Notes: generated from the letters alone by a model not told the origin. Shown: positions 25,097 through 34,744, counted from the stretch's first letter. The stretch is 64,000 nt of DNA from JBLHKT01 sp043101615 (GCA_043101615.1 JBICID010000028.1:4579-68578); one strand, 5' to 3'. Made by a program: numbers and translations.

Positions 25097-25963
25097 TCAG
25101 CGCTTGCGTCGGGCGCAGGCGAGGATGCCGCCGGCGCCGAGCAGGAACAGCGTCGCGGGCGAGGGCACGACGGTGGCCAGCCCCTGGAGGTCGCCCTCCC
25201 CGAGGATCAGGCCCATGTCGGTCAGCGTGAGGGGATCGACGCCGCGGAAGGAATCGACCCGCACGAGCTGCTGGGACTGGATGTCGTAGAAGTAGATGGC
25301 GTCGTCGGCCTGCGAGTAGGCCACGCCGGCAAGGCCGTTGGACAGGTTGCCCAGATCGATGTTGGTGCCCGTCAGCAGTCCCACGGCGGTGAGGTTGTTC
25401 ACGCCGTTGGGGTCGATGACGTAGAAGACGTCGCGGGTGTGGTCGTACACCGAGTAGTCGTTGTCGCGTCCGTTGGCGGAGAGCAGCGAGCGGTTGCCGG
25501 CGTTGTCGAGGGTGTACAGGGCCTGGGTGAAGGTGCCGTCCGAGGGGTTCAGGCCCGAGGACACGACGAGCGAGCCCAGGGAATCGACGTACTCGAGCGA
25601 CTCGAAGTAGTCGTTGTTGCCCGAGTTGCCCAGGTAGGACTCGAACGTGCCCAGGCCGGTCTGCAGGTTGTACGAGACCAGCGACTGGTCGAAGTTGCCG
25701 GTGGCGCTGTCGTAGGCGTAGTGCAGCCCGTAGAGCTTGCCGTCGTCGCGGTTGTAGGTGAGGCCGAAGGCCCCGTGCGACTTAGACCCGCTGGTGGTGA
25801 CGCCCAGACCGTGCGCCCCGACAACCTGCACGAGGCCGGGGTTCGTGGTGTCAATCTTGACCAGGTGTGTACGTGTGACGCCGTAGAGGATGTCGGCGTG
25901 CGCAAAGCCTGCGCCCCCGCCCATGGCGCAACTCATTGCTACAACAGCAATAGCGTTCTTCAT
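25097..25963 (-). CDS. PEP-CTERM protein of unknown function
   Basis: 288 residues. ATG 25963 follows GGAGTGAGAGAA and opens a signal peptide ending near GFAHA. The mature part is a beta-rich solenoid-like repeat with phrases DGKLYGLHYAYDS, SLEYVDSLGSLVVSSG and YDHTRDVFYVIDPNGVNNL, resembling the propeller-like modules often found in PEP-CTERM proteins; a specific activity cannot be named. The C terminus VPSPATLFLLGAGGILACARRKR (a VPSP motif, hydrophobic helix, basic end) is the exosortase sorting tag. The matching exosortase is not in the window. Confidence 0.8.
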   Translation of the reverse strand: MKNAIAVVAMSCAMGGGAGFAHADILYGVTRTHLVKIDTTNPGLVQVVGAHGLGVTTSGSKSHGAFGLTYNRDDGKLYGLHYAYDSATGNFDQSLVSYNLQTGLGTFESYLGNSGNNDYFESLEYVDSLGSLVVSSGLNPSDGTFTQALYTLDNAGNRSLLSANGRDNDYSVYDHTRDVFYVIDPNGVNNLTAVGLLTGTNIDLGNLSNGLAGVAYSQADDAIYFYDIQSQQLVRVDSFRGVDPLTLTDMGLILGEGDLQGLATVVPSPATLFLLGAGGILACARRKR

Positions 25964-26126
25964 TTCTCTCACTCCAGGCCGTGGGTTGCCCGTCAGGGAC
26001 CAATCCGTTGGGCACGGCTCCCCTGAGAGTATCACGATCTGTGCGCAGATTCATCACCTTTTTTCGGGAATCGGTGGTTTTTTCGGGTTGTAGGGGTTCG
26101 GCAATCTGGGGCATACCATCCGACCC

Positions 26127-27539
26127 ATGATCGATCTGAAACAGCTCCGTGACGACCCCGACCGCTTCCGCCAAGGCGCCTCCCTCAAGGGGGTGCAGGT
26201 GGATATCGACCGGTTATTGGACCTCGACGCCCGCCGGCGCGAGCTCATGACCCACGCCGAGGGCCTCCGGAGCGAGCAGAAGAAGCTCGCCAAGGAGACC
26301 GGCCCAGAGATCGGACGCCTCATGGGCCAGCTCAAGGGCACCGAGGGGCCCGACCGGGCCCGGATCGAGGAGCAGGTCGAGGCCATCAAGCAGAAGCCCA
26401 ACCAGCTCAAAACCGAGCTCCAGAGCCTGGAAACCCAGATCCGAGACCTGGACGCGGGGGTGTCCGACCTGCTCCTCCAGGTGCCCCAGCCGCCCGACTC
26501 GGACGTGCCCCGCGGCACGTCGGGGGCCGACAACGTCGAGATCCGGCGCTGGGCCCCGGACGGGTGGGACTGGGCCAAGTCCTTCGAGGCCAATCGGGGC
26601 TTCAAGCCCAAGAGCCACCTCGAACTCGTCGAGTCGCTGGGGCTCGCCGACTTCGAACGCGGCGTCAAGCTCGCCGGCACCCGCTCCTACGTCCTCACCG
26701 GCATGGGCATGCGCCTGCACCAGGCCATCCTGCGGTACGCCTTCGACCGGATGGTGGACGCGAACGGGTTCACGCCGATGTCGGTCCCGGTCGTGGTGCG
26801 CGAGGAGGCGATGGTCGGCACCGGGTTCTTCCCGAGCGGACGCGAGCAGGCCTACCACATCGAGGAGACCAGCCGCGGGGGCGGGCAGGACCTGTTCCTG
26901 ACCGGCACCGGCGAGGTCGGCCTGATGGGCCTGCACCAGGACGAGATCCTGGACCAGTCCGCCCTGCCCCTGAAGTACGTCACCGTCAGCACCTGCTTCC
27001 GGCGCGAGGCGGGGGCCGCGGGCAAGGACACTGCCGGCCTGTACCGCATCCACCAGTTCGACAAGGTGGAGCAGGTCGTCATCGACGTGGCCGACGAGGC
27101 CAAGAGCCGCGAGCACCACCAGAGCATGATGGGCTTCGTCGAGGACATCCTGCAGACGCTGGGGCTCCCCTACCGCCTGCTGCAGTGCTGCACCGGCGAC
27201 CTGGGCGTCAAGAACGCCGACATGGTGGACATCGAGTGCTGGATGCCCGGACGCGGCGACGTGGACAGCGACGGCGTCCCCGCCGGCGACTTCGGCGAGA
27301 CCCACTCCGCCAGCCGCCTGTACGACTTCCAGTGCCGGCGCCTGAACATGCGCTACCGCGAGGGCGGCAGCGCGGGCAAGGGCGAGACGACGTTCTGCTA
27401 CTCGCTGAACAACACGGTCGCGGCGAGCCCGCGCCTCCTGATCCCGCTGCTGGAGATGCACCAGAACGAGGACGGCAGCGTGACGGTGCCGGAGGCGCTG
27501 CGCGGGTACATGGGGGGTGTGGAGCGCATCGGTTCTTGA
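26127..27539 (+). CDS. serS: Seryl-tRNA synthetase
   Basis: 470 residues, a little longer than the usual 420-430, partly because of a DNVEIRRWAPDGWD linker. It charges tRNA-Ser in the cytoplasm. The N-terminal long coiled-coil arm (about residues 25-110) clamps the tRNA. Class II motif 2 region is TCFRREAGAAGKDTAGLYRIHQF and the motif 3 region is NNTVAASPRLLIPLLE, with the ETHSASRLYDFQCRR substrate loop in between. It is a standalone gene divergent from the PEP-CTERM protein, with 163 bases between the starts. Confidence 0.96.
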   Translation: MIDLKQLRDDPDRFRQGASLKGVQVDIDRLLDLDARRRELMTHAEGLRSEQKKLAKETGPEIGRLMGQLKGTEGPDRARIEEQVEAIKQKPNQLKTELQSLETQIRDLDAGVSDLLLQVPQPPDSDVPRGTSGADNVEIRRWAPDGWDWAKSFEANRGFKPKSHLELVESLGLADFERGVKLAGTRSYVLTGMGMRLHQAILRYAFDRMVDANGFTPMSVPVVVREEAMVGTGFFPSGREQAYHIEETSRGGGQDLFLTGTGEVGLMGLHQDEILDQSALPLKYVTVSTCFRREAGAAGKDTAGLYRIHQFDKVEQVVIDVADEAKSREHHQSMMGFVEDILQTLGLPYRLLQCCTGDLGVKNADMVDIECWMPGRGDVDSDGVPAGDFGETHSASRLYDFQCRRLNMRYREGGSAGKGETTFCYSLNNTVAASPRLLIPLLEMHQNEDGSVTVPEALRGYMGGVERIGS

Positions 27540-27743
27540 TCTGAACGCGGAGGGACCCGGGAACGGTCGCGGTGTTCAGGCAGGAAGATCCACCGTTCCT
27601 GCCCACGCTCTGCGTAGAAACGGGCAAACGAGCCTCTCGCACACTCAGTGCCTGAACATTAACGGTATCACTTCGCATCCCGGCTCCCTCGGCTTGCGCC
27701 GAGGGCTTGTATCGCAACACGGGGGCGTGAGTACACTCGACCG
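27540..27743. other. Intergenic stretch after serS with a perfect hairpin
   Basis: About 200 bases with no gene. The only structure is CCCTCGGC-TTGC-GCCGAGGG (27686-27705), an 8-bp stem without a T tract. It may end the serS transcript or fold in the leader of the next gene. Confidence 0.4.
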
Positions 27744-28388
27744 ATGAGCACGGCACCATCGGGCAAGTCGTCATCCGGCAAGCTCTGCCCCCGCCTCCTC
27801 CTCGAGGGCACCCGCCTCACCGGCAAGACCGAGCTGGCGTACACCATGCTCGAGGACGCACGCTTCGTGGGGGCCCGCAAGTACCGCTACCACACGCCGC
27901 TCGTCTCGGCCGAGTGGGGCGGGCTGACCGACAAGCCCTGGGGCGAGAGCCTGACGCGGTTCGACCTGTCCCGGCGCGACGTCGCGGCACGCGCCTTCCG
28001 CGCCTGGCTCGACCTGTTCGAGTGCCTGCGCTTCGAGGCCTGGTTCGTGGACCGCTTCCACCTGTCCATGCGGGCCGAGATGGAGCGGGCCGGGCGCTGG
28101 GACGACGGGCTGGAATCGCTGTATGATGAGATCGACGAACGCCTGCACGCGTCCGGGTTCGGGCTGGTGCTGAGCCTGCGGGACGAGGACTCGTTCGAAG
28201 CCGCCCGGGCCGAACGGCTGAAGGTCTCGGGCAACCCGAGCCAGTACGACGACCTGGGCGTGTTCATCGCCGACCAGCGACGGATGCGGGAGTTGGCCAA
28301 GGCGTGCCGCCTGCCCGTGCTGGAGGTGGACGCGGCGGATCAGCCGGGCTCGGTCGAGGCGATCGCGGGGTGGCTGGGGCTCGGGTAA
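27744..28388 (+). CDS. P-loop nucleoside/nucleotide-kinase-like protein
   Basis: 214 residues. A phosphate-binding loop EGTRLTGKTE lies near residue 22, and WFVDRFHLS is reminiscent of the substrate motif of deoxynucleoside or thymidylate kinases. The remainder does not match a family I can name. The C-terminal half is helix-rich with an exposed DEDSFEAARAERLK. It is followed, after 178 bases, by the K+ channel gene, but the pair is not clearly an operon. A phosphotransferase role is likely; the acceptor is unknown. Confidence 0.6.
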   Translation: MSTAPSGKSSSGKLCPRLLLEGTRLTGKTELAYTMLEDARFVGARKYRYHTPLVSAEWGGLTDKPWGESLTRFDLSRRDVAARAFRAWLDLFECLRFEAWFVDRFHLSMRAEMERAGRWDDGLESLYDEIDERLHASGFGLVLSLRDEDSFEAARAERLKVSGNPSQYDDLGVFIADQRRMRELAKACRLPVLEVDAADQPGSVEAIAGWLGLG

Positions 28389-28566
28389 AGCAGGGCCGGG
28401 GCCGGGCGTGGCGTCCGCGGGCGGTGCCCTGGAGGCTCACCCGGTGTCCGCGGGGCCCCCGATCCGGTCCCCCGGGGAGGGGGGGCGGGGAGGCGAACCT
28501 GGTGCAAGGCCGACGGAGGACGGGATCCGGCTGGATCGGGTGCCCGCACGGTCCGATACCCGCACC

Positions 28567-29577
28567 ATGAGCGATCGGCGAGAATCCGACTCCAGGGCCC
28601 GGACGCTCCGGCGGTGCGCGCTGCTGCTGGGCGGCGTCGTCGCGTTCGGCTCGCTCGGCTTCGAGCTCATCGAGGGCTGGGGGCTTTGGGAATCGTTCTA
28701 TTTCACCATCGTCACCATCTCGACCGTCGGGTACGGCGACTACGGGCTCAGCAGGCCCGGCCAGATGTTCGCCTCGGTGGTCATGCTCGTGGGCATCGGC
28801 AGCCTGACCTACACGCTGGGCCAGGTCATGCAGGCCGCGGTCGAGGCCGGCCTGGACAAGGAGCGACGCATGCATCGTCAGATCGGGAGCCTGCAGGGCC
28901 ACGTCATCGTGTGCGGCATCGGGCGCTTCGGCGTCATCGTGTGCGAGCAGCTCGACAGCGCGGGGGCCGCGTTCGTGGCGGTGGACGTCAATCCGGACAC
29001 CGTGGCGTCGCTGCGCAAGCGTGGGTGGATCGTCGTCGAGGGCGACGCCACGGACGACGACGTGCTCGTCAGCGCCGGCATCCACCACGCCAAGGCGCTG
29101 GTGAGCGTGTCCAGCCGCGACTCGGACAACATCGTGGTCACCCTCAGCGCGCACAGCCTCGTGCCCGAGCTCGAGATCATCTCGCGGGCCGAGCACGCCG
29201 ACTCGGTCCGCAAGATCCGGCGGGCCGGCGCCCGCCACGTGATCTCGCCCGCCCTTATCGGCGGCAAGCGCATCGCAGAGTCCATCCTGAACCCGGCCCT
29301 GTGCCAGCTGATGAACCCGCTCGAGATCCGATCGCACGGCGTGCGCCTGTTCGAGATCGGGATCGACGAGGGCTCTCCGCTCATCGGGCGCACGCTCGAG
29401 GAGGTCGGGCGTGAGCACCACGACGTGGTCTTCGTCACCATGACCCCCACCGGCTCGCCCGAGCAGGTGCGCCCGCAGGTCGGGCAGCGGTTCGAGGCCG
29501 GCCAGACGCACGTCATCGCCGCGAGCCCGGGCACGATCGAGCCGTTCATGCGGACCGCGGGCCGGCTCGCGGCGTGA
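28567..29577 (+). CDS. TrkA-type potassium channel (two-helix pore plus RCK domains)
   Basis: 336 residues. A transmembrane helix (about residues 17-33), the selectivity filter TISTVGYGDYG (TVGYGD 53-58) and a second helix (about 68-88) make the pore, followed by the regulator of K+ conductance domain with the NAD-binding loop VIVCGIGRFG (113-122) and a TrkA-C-like end. It is a simple ligand-gated K+ channel. ATG 28567 is chosen over an upstream frame because the upstream part is Gly/Arg-rich. It is convergent with the lipoprotein hydrolase at 29611 with a 33-base gap. Confidence 0.92.
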   Translation: MSDRRESDSRARTLRRCALLLGGVVAFGSLGFELIEGWGLWESFYFTIVTISTVGYGDYGLSRPGQMFASVVMLVGIGSLTYTLGQVMQAAVEAGLDKERRMHRQIGSLQGHVIVCGIGRFGVIVCEQLDSAGAAFVAVDVNPDTVASLRKRGWIVVEGDATDDDVLVSAGIHHAKALVSVSSRDSDNIVVTLSAHSLVPELEIISRAEHADSVRKIRRAGARHVISPALIGGKRIAESILNPALCQLMNPLEIRSHGVRLFEIGIDEGSPLIGRTLEEVGREHHDVVFVTMTPTGSPEQVRPQVGQRFEAGQTHVIAASPGTIEPFMRTAGRLAA

Positions 29578-29610
29578 GCGATCGTTCGATTCGGGTGCGC
29601 ACGCCCCGGC

Positions 29611-30765
29611 TCAGGGCTCGGCGTCGCCGGTGACCAGCGACTGCGTCTCGCGTGCGGGCGGGGCCGCGACGACGCGCCCGTCCAGGAACGACTCGATCGC
29701 GCCGGCGGTCCAGACGGGGCGCTCCAGGTGGGCCGAGTGCTTGAGGGCCGGCACCACGACCAGCTCGGAGTCGGGCATCAGCGCCCGGAACATGTACCCC
29801 TTGGCGACGGGCAGCACCTCGTCCCACGCGCCCCACACGATGAGCGTGGGCACGCGCACTCGCCGGTACAGCTCGGTCTGGCGGTCGATCTGCTCCCACT
29901 GGGGCAGGAAGTCCTCGTCGAAGGCCACGGCCTGCAGCAGCTGGGCCTGCAGGGCGCGTCGCCGGGCCGGGTCGCTCAGGATCTCGAAGCGTTTCTCCGC
30001 CTCCTCCCGGACCGCGTACCGCTGGTCGGCGAAGCCCTGCTCGGTCATCAGGCGGCACTGGCGCTGGATGTAGCCCGTCGCGGCGCCGGCGCTGAGCGCC
30101 AGCCCGTCGATCGTGGCCAGCGTCCTGATGTCGGCGTCGGCCTTGTGCTGGGCGAAGTCGAGCGGGGCCAGCAGCACCGCCCGATCGATGCGCCCGACCG
30201 TGCCCGCGTGCGCCTCCTCCAGCTCGGGGTCGGCCAGCATGTGGATCGCCACCGCCCCGCCCAGCGAGTGGGCCACCAGCACCAGGCGCGTGCCCGCCGG
30301 CTCGTCCCGCAGCTTGCCCGCGAGCGCCTGCAGGATGCGGTCGGCCATGGCCCCGGGCGAGTAGCCGTCGGGCCTGAGCGTGCTCGGGTGCGGCACGTCG
30401 GAGTCGCCGCAGCCGGGGGAGTCCACCAGCCACAGGTCGTGATCGGTCGCGAGCTGGCCGGCGACGTAGCGCCACGACTCGGAATCGGCGAACACGCCGT
30501 GCAGGAAGACCAGCTTGGTCGTCGAGTCGCCCGGGCCGAGACGGTGGATCGCGACGCGCACGTCCTGCTCGCCCTCGCGCGAGGTGGTGTAGAGCTCGGT
30601 GTGGTTCTCGATCTGATCGTGTGCCGCGATCAGGCTGGCCGTGGGCTCCACGGTGCGCTCGGAGGGGAGCTTGCTCAGAGGCGACGAGCAGCCCGCGACG
30701 CCCAGGGCCGCCAGCGCGACCGACACGAGGATGAGGCAACGGGATGGCGCGAGCGGGCGGGGCAT
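29611..30765 (-). CDS. Alpha/beta-hydrolase lipoprotein
   Basis: 384 residues. ATG 30765 gives a leader ending with the lipobox LGVAGC. The fold shows an oxyanion strand VFLHGVFADSESW, the nucleophile elbow VAHSLGGA, an acid in VWGAWDEVLP and the base in LKHSAHLERP, so Ser-Asp-His are all present. Esterase or lipase activity on an exported or membrane-linked substrate is plausible. The next minus-strand gene starts upstream at 31602 and ends 174 bases away. Confidence 0.85.
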   Translation of the reverse strand: MPRPLAPSRCLILVSVALAALGVAGCSSPLSKLPSERTVEPTASLIAAHDQIENHTELYTTSREGEQDVRVAIHRLGPGDSTTKLVFLHGVFADSESWRYVAGQLATDHDLWLVDSPGCGDSDVPHPSTLRPDGYSPGAMADRILQALAGKLRDEPAGTRLVLVAHSLGGAVAIHMLADPELEEAHAGTVGRIDRAVLLAPLDFAQHKADADIRTLATIDGLALSAGAATGYIQRQCRLMTEQGFADQRYAVREEAEKRFEILSDPARRRALQAQLLQAVAFDEDFLPQWEQIDRQTELYRRVRVPTLIVWGAWDEVLPVAKGYMFRALMPDSELVVVPALKHSAHLERPVWTAGAIESFLDGRVVAAPPARETQSLVTGDAEP

Positions 30766-30939
30766 GTCCGGAACTGTATCGTCCGCACCGGCGCGGGCGG
30801 TGGAGGACGCCCGGGCGGAACCGCACTCCACGGCCCGATATTCACGAAAAACTCGCGGAACGATCGGCACACGTACGCGCGCCCGGCACGGGCGGGCCCG
30901 AGAGCCCGCGTCCGGATGCCCCCGGGATGGCTGCCTGGA

Positions 30940-31602
30940 TCAGCGTCGGCGACGGGAGGCGAACAGGCCCGAGAGGGCCAGCACACCGATCGAGGCCGGG
31001 GCGGGCACCAGCGAGGTGCGGACCTCGCCGAGCACGAAGTCGAGCGAGGACACGACCGACGGGCCGGTGTTGAAGGTCATCACGAACGAGTCCACGTTCG
31101 CGGCGTCGAACGCCCCGGTCGAGCCGAACCGCGAGAAGGCGATGACGCGGGTCGTGGGCGACGACGCGGCGTCGACGGTGCCCTGCCAGGTGGCGGCTTT
31201 GCCCGCGGCGTCCAGGGCGCGGATGCTCATGCCGAAGTCCTGGTCGGCCTGCAGGATGTCGAGCTCGAGGCCGGCGAACTCCGAGAGGTCGAGCCCGAGG
31301 CCCGCGCCGTTGTTGTCCCAGGTGATCGAGGCGGTCTGCTCGACCGCGATGCCCGCGTGGAAGACCAGCGCGCCCGTGCCCCCGTCGAGCGAGAACTCCG
31401 GGAGCACGTCGAACCGGGTGAGCTGTGAGAAGGGGTTGGCCAGCACGTCGAGTGCGAGGACGCGCGGGCCGCCGAGCTCGTCGTTGCTGCTCGCGTCGAA
31501 GTCGTCGAGCACGAGGTTCCCGCCCTCCTGGGCGAGCGCGCCGGGCGCGCCGAGCGCGAGCAGCGCGAGTCCGTACGAGATGACACGCGTGATGGAACGC
31601 AT
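30940..31602 (-). CDS. PEP-CTERM protein, tandem copy 1
   Basis: 220 residues: a signal peptide ending near GALAQ, then a beta-rich domain starting VLDDFDASSNDELGGPR and including ITWDNNGAGLGLDLS, and the sorting tag VPAPASIGVLALSGLFASRRRR (motif, helix, basic end). The domain strongly resembles that in the gene at 31822. ATG 31602 follows AAGGAACCGCGC. The domain looks like the carbohydrate-binding-like beta-sandwich seen in exported planctomycete proteins, but I cannot assign a ligand. Confidence 0.8.
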   Translation of the reverse strand: MRSITRVISYGLALLALGAPGALAQEGGNLVLDDFDASSNDELGGPRVLALDVLANPFSQLTRFDVLPEFSLDGGTGALVFHAGIAVEQTASITWDNNGAGLGLDLSEFAGLELDILQADQDFGMSIRALDAAGKAATWQGTVDAASSPTTRVIAFSRFGSTGAFDAANVDSFVMTFNTGPSVVSSLDFVLGEVRTSLVPAPASIGVLALSGLFASRRRR

Positions 31603-31765
31603 GCGCGGTTCCTTGCTTCCGGTCTGGACCGCCGGGCCACGGGTCGCGCCACGTTGCACGTCCCCGACGGTCGTATGCCTGCTCTAACAGACACCACGGA
31701 CAGGGGATCGGCCAGCGATTTGGGAGGAAAACGCGGGCGCGGCGCGGGGCCCGGGCGCGCAAGAA

Positions 31766-31795
31766 CAAGGCCCGGGCGGTGTCGCCCGGGCCTTG
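31766..31795 (-). terminator. Strong hairpin between the two PEP-CTERM genes
   Basis: CAAGGCCCGGGC-GGTGTC-GCCCGGGCCTTG is a perfect 12-bp stem with a 6-base loop, 27 bases after the stop of the gene at 31822 (read on the minus strand). No T tract follows, so it may act as a transcription stop or an mRNA-stabilising stem. Confidence 0.55.
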
Positions 31796-31821
31796 CCTGG
31801 AGTGAGATCGTGCGTCGGTTC

Positions 31822-32466
31822 TTATCGGCGGCGGCGCGTCGCGACGAGCCCGCCGAGGCCGAGCAGCGCGGCCGAGGCCGGCGAGGGCACCACGGCGCGG
31901 AACTCGGTGAGGATGAAGTCGAGCGAGGGCGTGTTCATGCTCTCGCTGTTGAAGGTGATCGTGACCGAATCCACGTCGGAGAGATCGAAGTTCTCCTGGA
32001 AGCTGAAGTCACCGGCCGAGAAGGAGAAGGTCTTGGGCGACAGCGCGGGGCCGATCTTGCTGGTCAGCGAGGCGCTGGCGTTCGCCGCGCCGAAGGTCTC
32101 GAGCAGGATGCCGATCTCGAACATCTGGTCGATCTGCAGGAAGTCGAGCTCGAAGCCGACCAGGCCCAGGGCCGCGGCGTCCAGGTTCAGCCCGGCGCCG
32201 TTGTTGTCCCAGTTGATGATCCCGGTGTGCTCCACGCCGATGCCGGAGTTGAACACGACCGCGCCCGCGATGTCGTCCAGCGTGAACCCGGTCAGCACCT
32301 CGAACGAGGAGGACTGGTTGTACGGGTTGAAGTTGATGGTGCTGGAGAGCTCGCGCGGCCCTCCGGCCTCATCGTTCGGGTTGGAATCGAAATCGTCCAG
32401 CACGATGGTCTGAGCGTGCATCGCCGGAGCGATCAGAAGCGTGGTCAGGCAGGCGATTAAACGCAT
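31822..32466 (-). CDS. PEP-CTERM protein, tandem copy 2
   Basis: 214 residues, tandem paralog of the gene at 30940. Shared features are VLDDFDSNPNDEAGGPREL, INWDNNGAGLNLDAA and a C-terminal VPSPASAALLGLGGLVATRRRR. The signal peptide ends near MHAQ. Both copies face the same way, and a hairpin lies between them, so they are likely separate transcripts. The pair represents a local duplication followed by divergence of the middle. Function unknown. Confidence 0.8.
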   Translation of the reverse strand: MRLIACLTTLLIAPAMHAQTIVLDDFDSNPNDEAGGPRELSSTINFNPYNQSSSFEVLTGFTLDDIAGAVVFNSGIGVEHTGIINWDNNGAGLNLDAAALGLVGFELDFLQIDQMFEIGILLETFGAANASASLTSKIGPALSPKTFSFSAGDFSFQENFDLSDVDSVTITFNSESMNTPSLDFILTEFRAVVPSPASAALLGLGGLVATRRRR

Positions 32467-32628
32467 GGGTGCTCTCTCGTCTTTGGGGCGCGCCGCGGGC
32501 TCCCCAGGTTGGGAGTTCACCGCCTCGCGGGACGCCGGTTTGAGTCGAATAGAGCACGCGCCACGGAGGATGCCAGCAAACGTCCGAGTTTTTTGTCGGG
32601 CTGGTTTTCGGAGCCTCGGATCGAGATT

Positions 32629-33801
32629 TCACAGCCCGAAACGGGCCAGCGGCACGGTCCCCTCGGTGTGCACCGCGGACCTCTCCTGCCCCCTGAGGTG
32701 GGCGATCAGGGCGGCACATTCCGCGTGCGGCGGGGACGTGAAGACCAGCGGCTCACCGCTCACAGGGTGCTCGAAAGCCAGCAGGCCGGCGTGCAGGGCC
32801 TGACGCTCGATCACGCCCGCGCCCGTGTCCAGGGCGGATCCCCCGTACATGTCGTCCCCCACGATCGGGTAGCCCAGGTGGGACAGGTGCACGCGGATCT
32901 GGTGCGTCCGCCCCGTCTTGAGCTCCAGCTCCACCAGCGAGAAGTGCTGGGCCCCCACCGGACGCTCGTGCACCCGGTACCGCTCCCGCACACGACAGAT
33001 CGTCACCGACGGCTTGCCCAGGTCGTCGAACCGCACGACCTGCTTCTCACGCAGCCCCTTGCTCTTGGACGGGTGCGGCCCGAGCGGCAGGTCGATCACC
33101 TGCGTGTCCGGCTCCACCCGCCCCTGCACCACCGCCAGGTACCGCTTGTCCACCCGACGGTGCTCGAACTGGGCCCCCAGCTTCCAGTGCGCCTCCTCGG
33201 TCTTGGCGAACACGATGCAGCCCGACGTGTGCCGGTCCAGCCGGTGCACCACGCCCGGTCGCGCGAACTCCTTGCCGACGCTCGACAGCTCCCCGGACGT
33301 CCGGTGCCGGAAGTGGTACGCCAGCGCGTTGATCAGCGTCCCCGAGTTCTCCGAACGCGCCGGGTGCACGATGATGTCCTGCGCCTTGTTCAGCACGATC
33401 AGGTGGTCGTCCTCGTACAGCACGTCCAGCGGGATGTCCTCGGGCGTGATCTCGCCCGTGGACGGTCGCGGCAGACGCATCGACACCGCGTCGCCCTGCC
33501 TCAGCCTCGTCGAGGGCTTCGCCGGCGCACCGTTCACCGTCACGTGCCCCTCCTCGATCAGCCGCTGCAGCTGCACGCGGCTCATGAACGTCACGCGACT
33601 GGTGAGGTACTTGTCGAGGCGGGTGTTGTGGTCGCGCTGCAGCCCGAACCGGATCACGGGGCGGTCGTCCTCGTCCGGGTCGTCCGACTCGCTGCGGTCG
33701 AAGTACGCGCGGACGGCCTCGGGATCGACCTTGCCGCCCGGGAGGATGAAGGGGCTGGTGGCGGGGGTGTCGTGCGAGGAGTCGGGGCGCTCGTCGGTCA
33801 C
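32629..33801 (-). CDS. RluA-family 23S rRNA/tRNA pseudouridine synthase
   Basis: 390 residues. An S4 RNA-binding domain (about residues 60-110, RLDKYLTSRVTFMSRVQLQRLI split) precedes the catalytic domain. The active-site aspartate is D189 in the HRLDR motif. It isomerises selected uridines in 23S rRNA (RluD-like) or tRNA; which one cannot be decided. The GTG start at 33801 follows the TPR gene stop by 16 bases, so it is the last gene of the coaX cluster. A family member with the long S4 domain suggests RluD. Confidence 0.88.
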   Translation of the reverse strand: MTDERPDSSHDTPATSPFILPGGKVDPEAVRAYFDRSESDDPDEDDRPVIRFGLQRDHNTRLDKYLTSRVTFMSRVQLQRLIEEGHVTVNGAPAKPSTRLRQGDAVSMRLPRPSTGEITPEDIPLDVLYEDDHLIVLNKAQDIIVHPARSENSGTLINALAYHFRHRTSGELSSVGKEFARPGVVHRLDRHTSGCIVFAKTEEAHWKLGAQFEHRRVDKRYLAVVQGRVEPDTQVIDLPLGPHPSKSKGLREKQVVRFDDLGKPSVTICRVRERYRVHERPVGAQHFSLVELELKTGRTHQIRVHLSHLGYPIVGDDMYGGSALDTGAGVIERQALHAGLLAFEHPVSGEPLVFTSPPHAECAALIAHLRGQERSAVHTEGTVPLARFGL

Positions 33802-33817
33802 GGGGGGTCGCGGGTCC

Positions 33818-34744
33818 TCAGGGCTGGTCGTCGCCGGTGGCCGACGGCTCGTCGGCCCCGGACTCGTCCGCGGGCGGGGCGTCCTGCGTGGTGTCCGTGC
33901 CCGCGTCCGCGCCGGTTTCTGCGTCGCTCTCTGCGCCGGTGTCGGCGCCGGCCTGCTCGGGGGCGTCGGGCGTGGTCGTCACGCCGAGCCCGTCGTCCTG
34001 GATCGTCGGGAACGAATCCGTGATGGCGTCGAGGGCGGGGTCGAGCGTGGGCAGGGCGGGCAGCTCGTCCTGGCGGTAGAGCGTGACGTCGGGAAGGCTG
34101 TCCAGGCCGGCGATCCGGTCGGTCGCGACCTGGGCCAGCAGGGCGTAGCCGTCCCGCTCGGCCATATCGGCGGCGCTGCGGTACGCGCTCCGGGCCCCCT
34201 CCAGGTCGCCCTGGGACGCCAGGCACGAGGCCACGCCGAAGGCCGCCGGGATGGCGAGCATCGGCTTGTCCCCCTCCGTGGCCCGGTCGAGCACGGTGCG
34301 GTAGGCACGCAGGGCCTCGCTGAGGTAGTTGGCGGTGCGCTCCTCGTCGAGCAGCGAGCCCTCCTCGGGCTGGCCGGTCGCCGGGTCGATCGACGCGCCA
34401 GGCTCGAGCCCGGCCCGCACCGCGTTCAGGTAGATGTCGGCCTCCTGCAGCTTGGCGAGCAGGCCCACGGCCCGGGCGCCCGAGTACTCCTCGTACAGGT
34501 TCGCCAGCGAGGTCGGGGACGGGTTCCCGCCCTGGGTCGCCAGCGCCAGGTCCTGGAAGGCCCGGTCCATCGCGGCCACGCGGCGCTCCTCCAGCTTGCG
34601 GTAGCCGAACATCGCCGCCGCGACGATCAGCAGCAGCACGAAGAACGGCGTGGACCACTTGGAGAGGAAGTCGAGGAACTCGGTGTTGATCCGCGAGTCC
34701 TCGAGGCCTGCGCCTTCCTTGATCTGGGCTTGGCGTTCGTCCAT
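33818..34744 (-). CDS. Single-pass membrane protein with TPR-like repeats
   Basis: 308 residues. A transmembrane helix (about residues 31-47, WSTPFFVLLLIVAAAMFGY) follows a short N-terminal tail, and helices with tetratricopeptide-like spacing fill about 60-240 (SEALRAYRTVLDRA, SCLASQGDLEGARSAYRSAADMA). The C-terminal 60 residues are acidic and Thr/Ala-rich. The layout recalls YfgM, an accessory subunit of the Sec translocon, but identity is not claimed. It sits between the MnmE-like GTPase and rluA on the minus strand, with gaps of 73 and 16 bases. Confidence 0.7.
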   Translation of the reverse strand: MDERQAQIKEGAGLEDSRINTEFLDFLSKWSTPFFVLLLIVAAAMFGYRKLEERRVAAMDRAFQDLALATQGGNPSPTSLANLYEEYSGARAVGLLAKLQEADIYLNAVRAGLEPGASIDPATGQPEEGSLLDEERTANYLSEALRAYRTVLDRATEGDKPMLAIPAAFGVASCLASQGDLEGARSAYRSAADMAERDGYALLAQVATDRIAGLDSLPDVTLYRQDELPALPTLDPALDAITDSFPTIQDDGLGVTTTPDAPEQAGADTGAESDAETGADAGTDTTQDAPPADESGADEPSATGDDQP

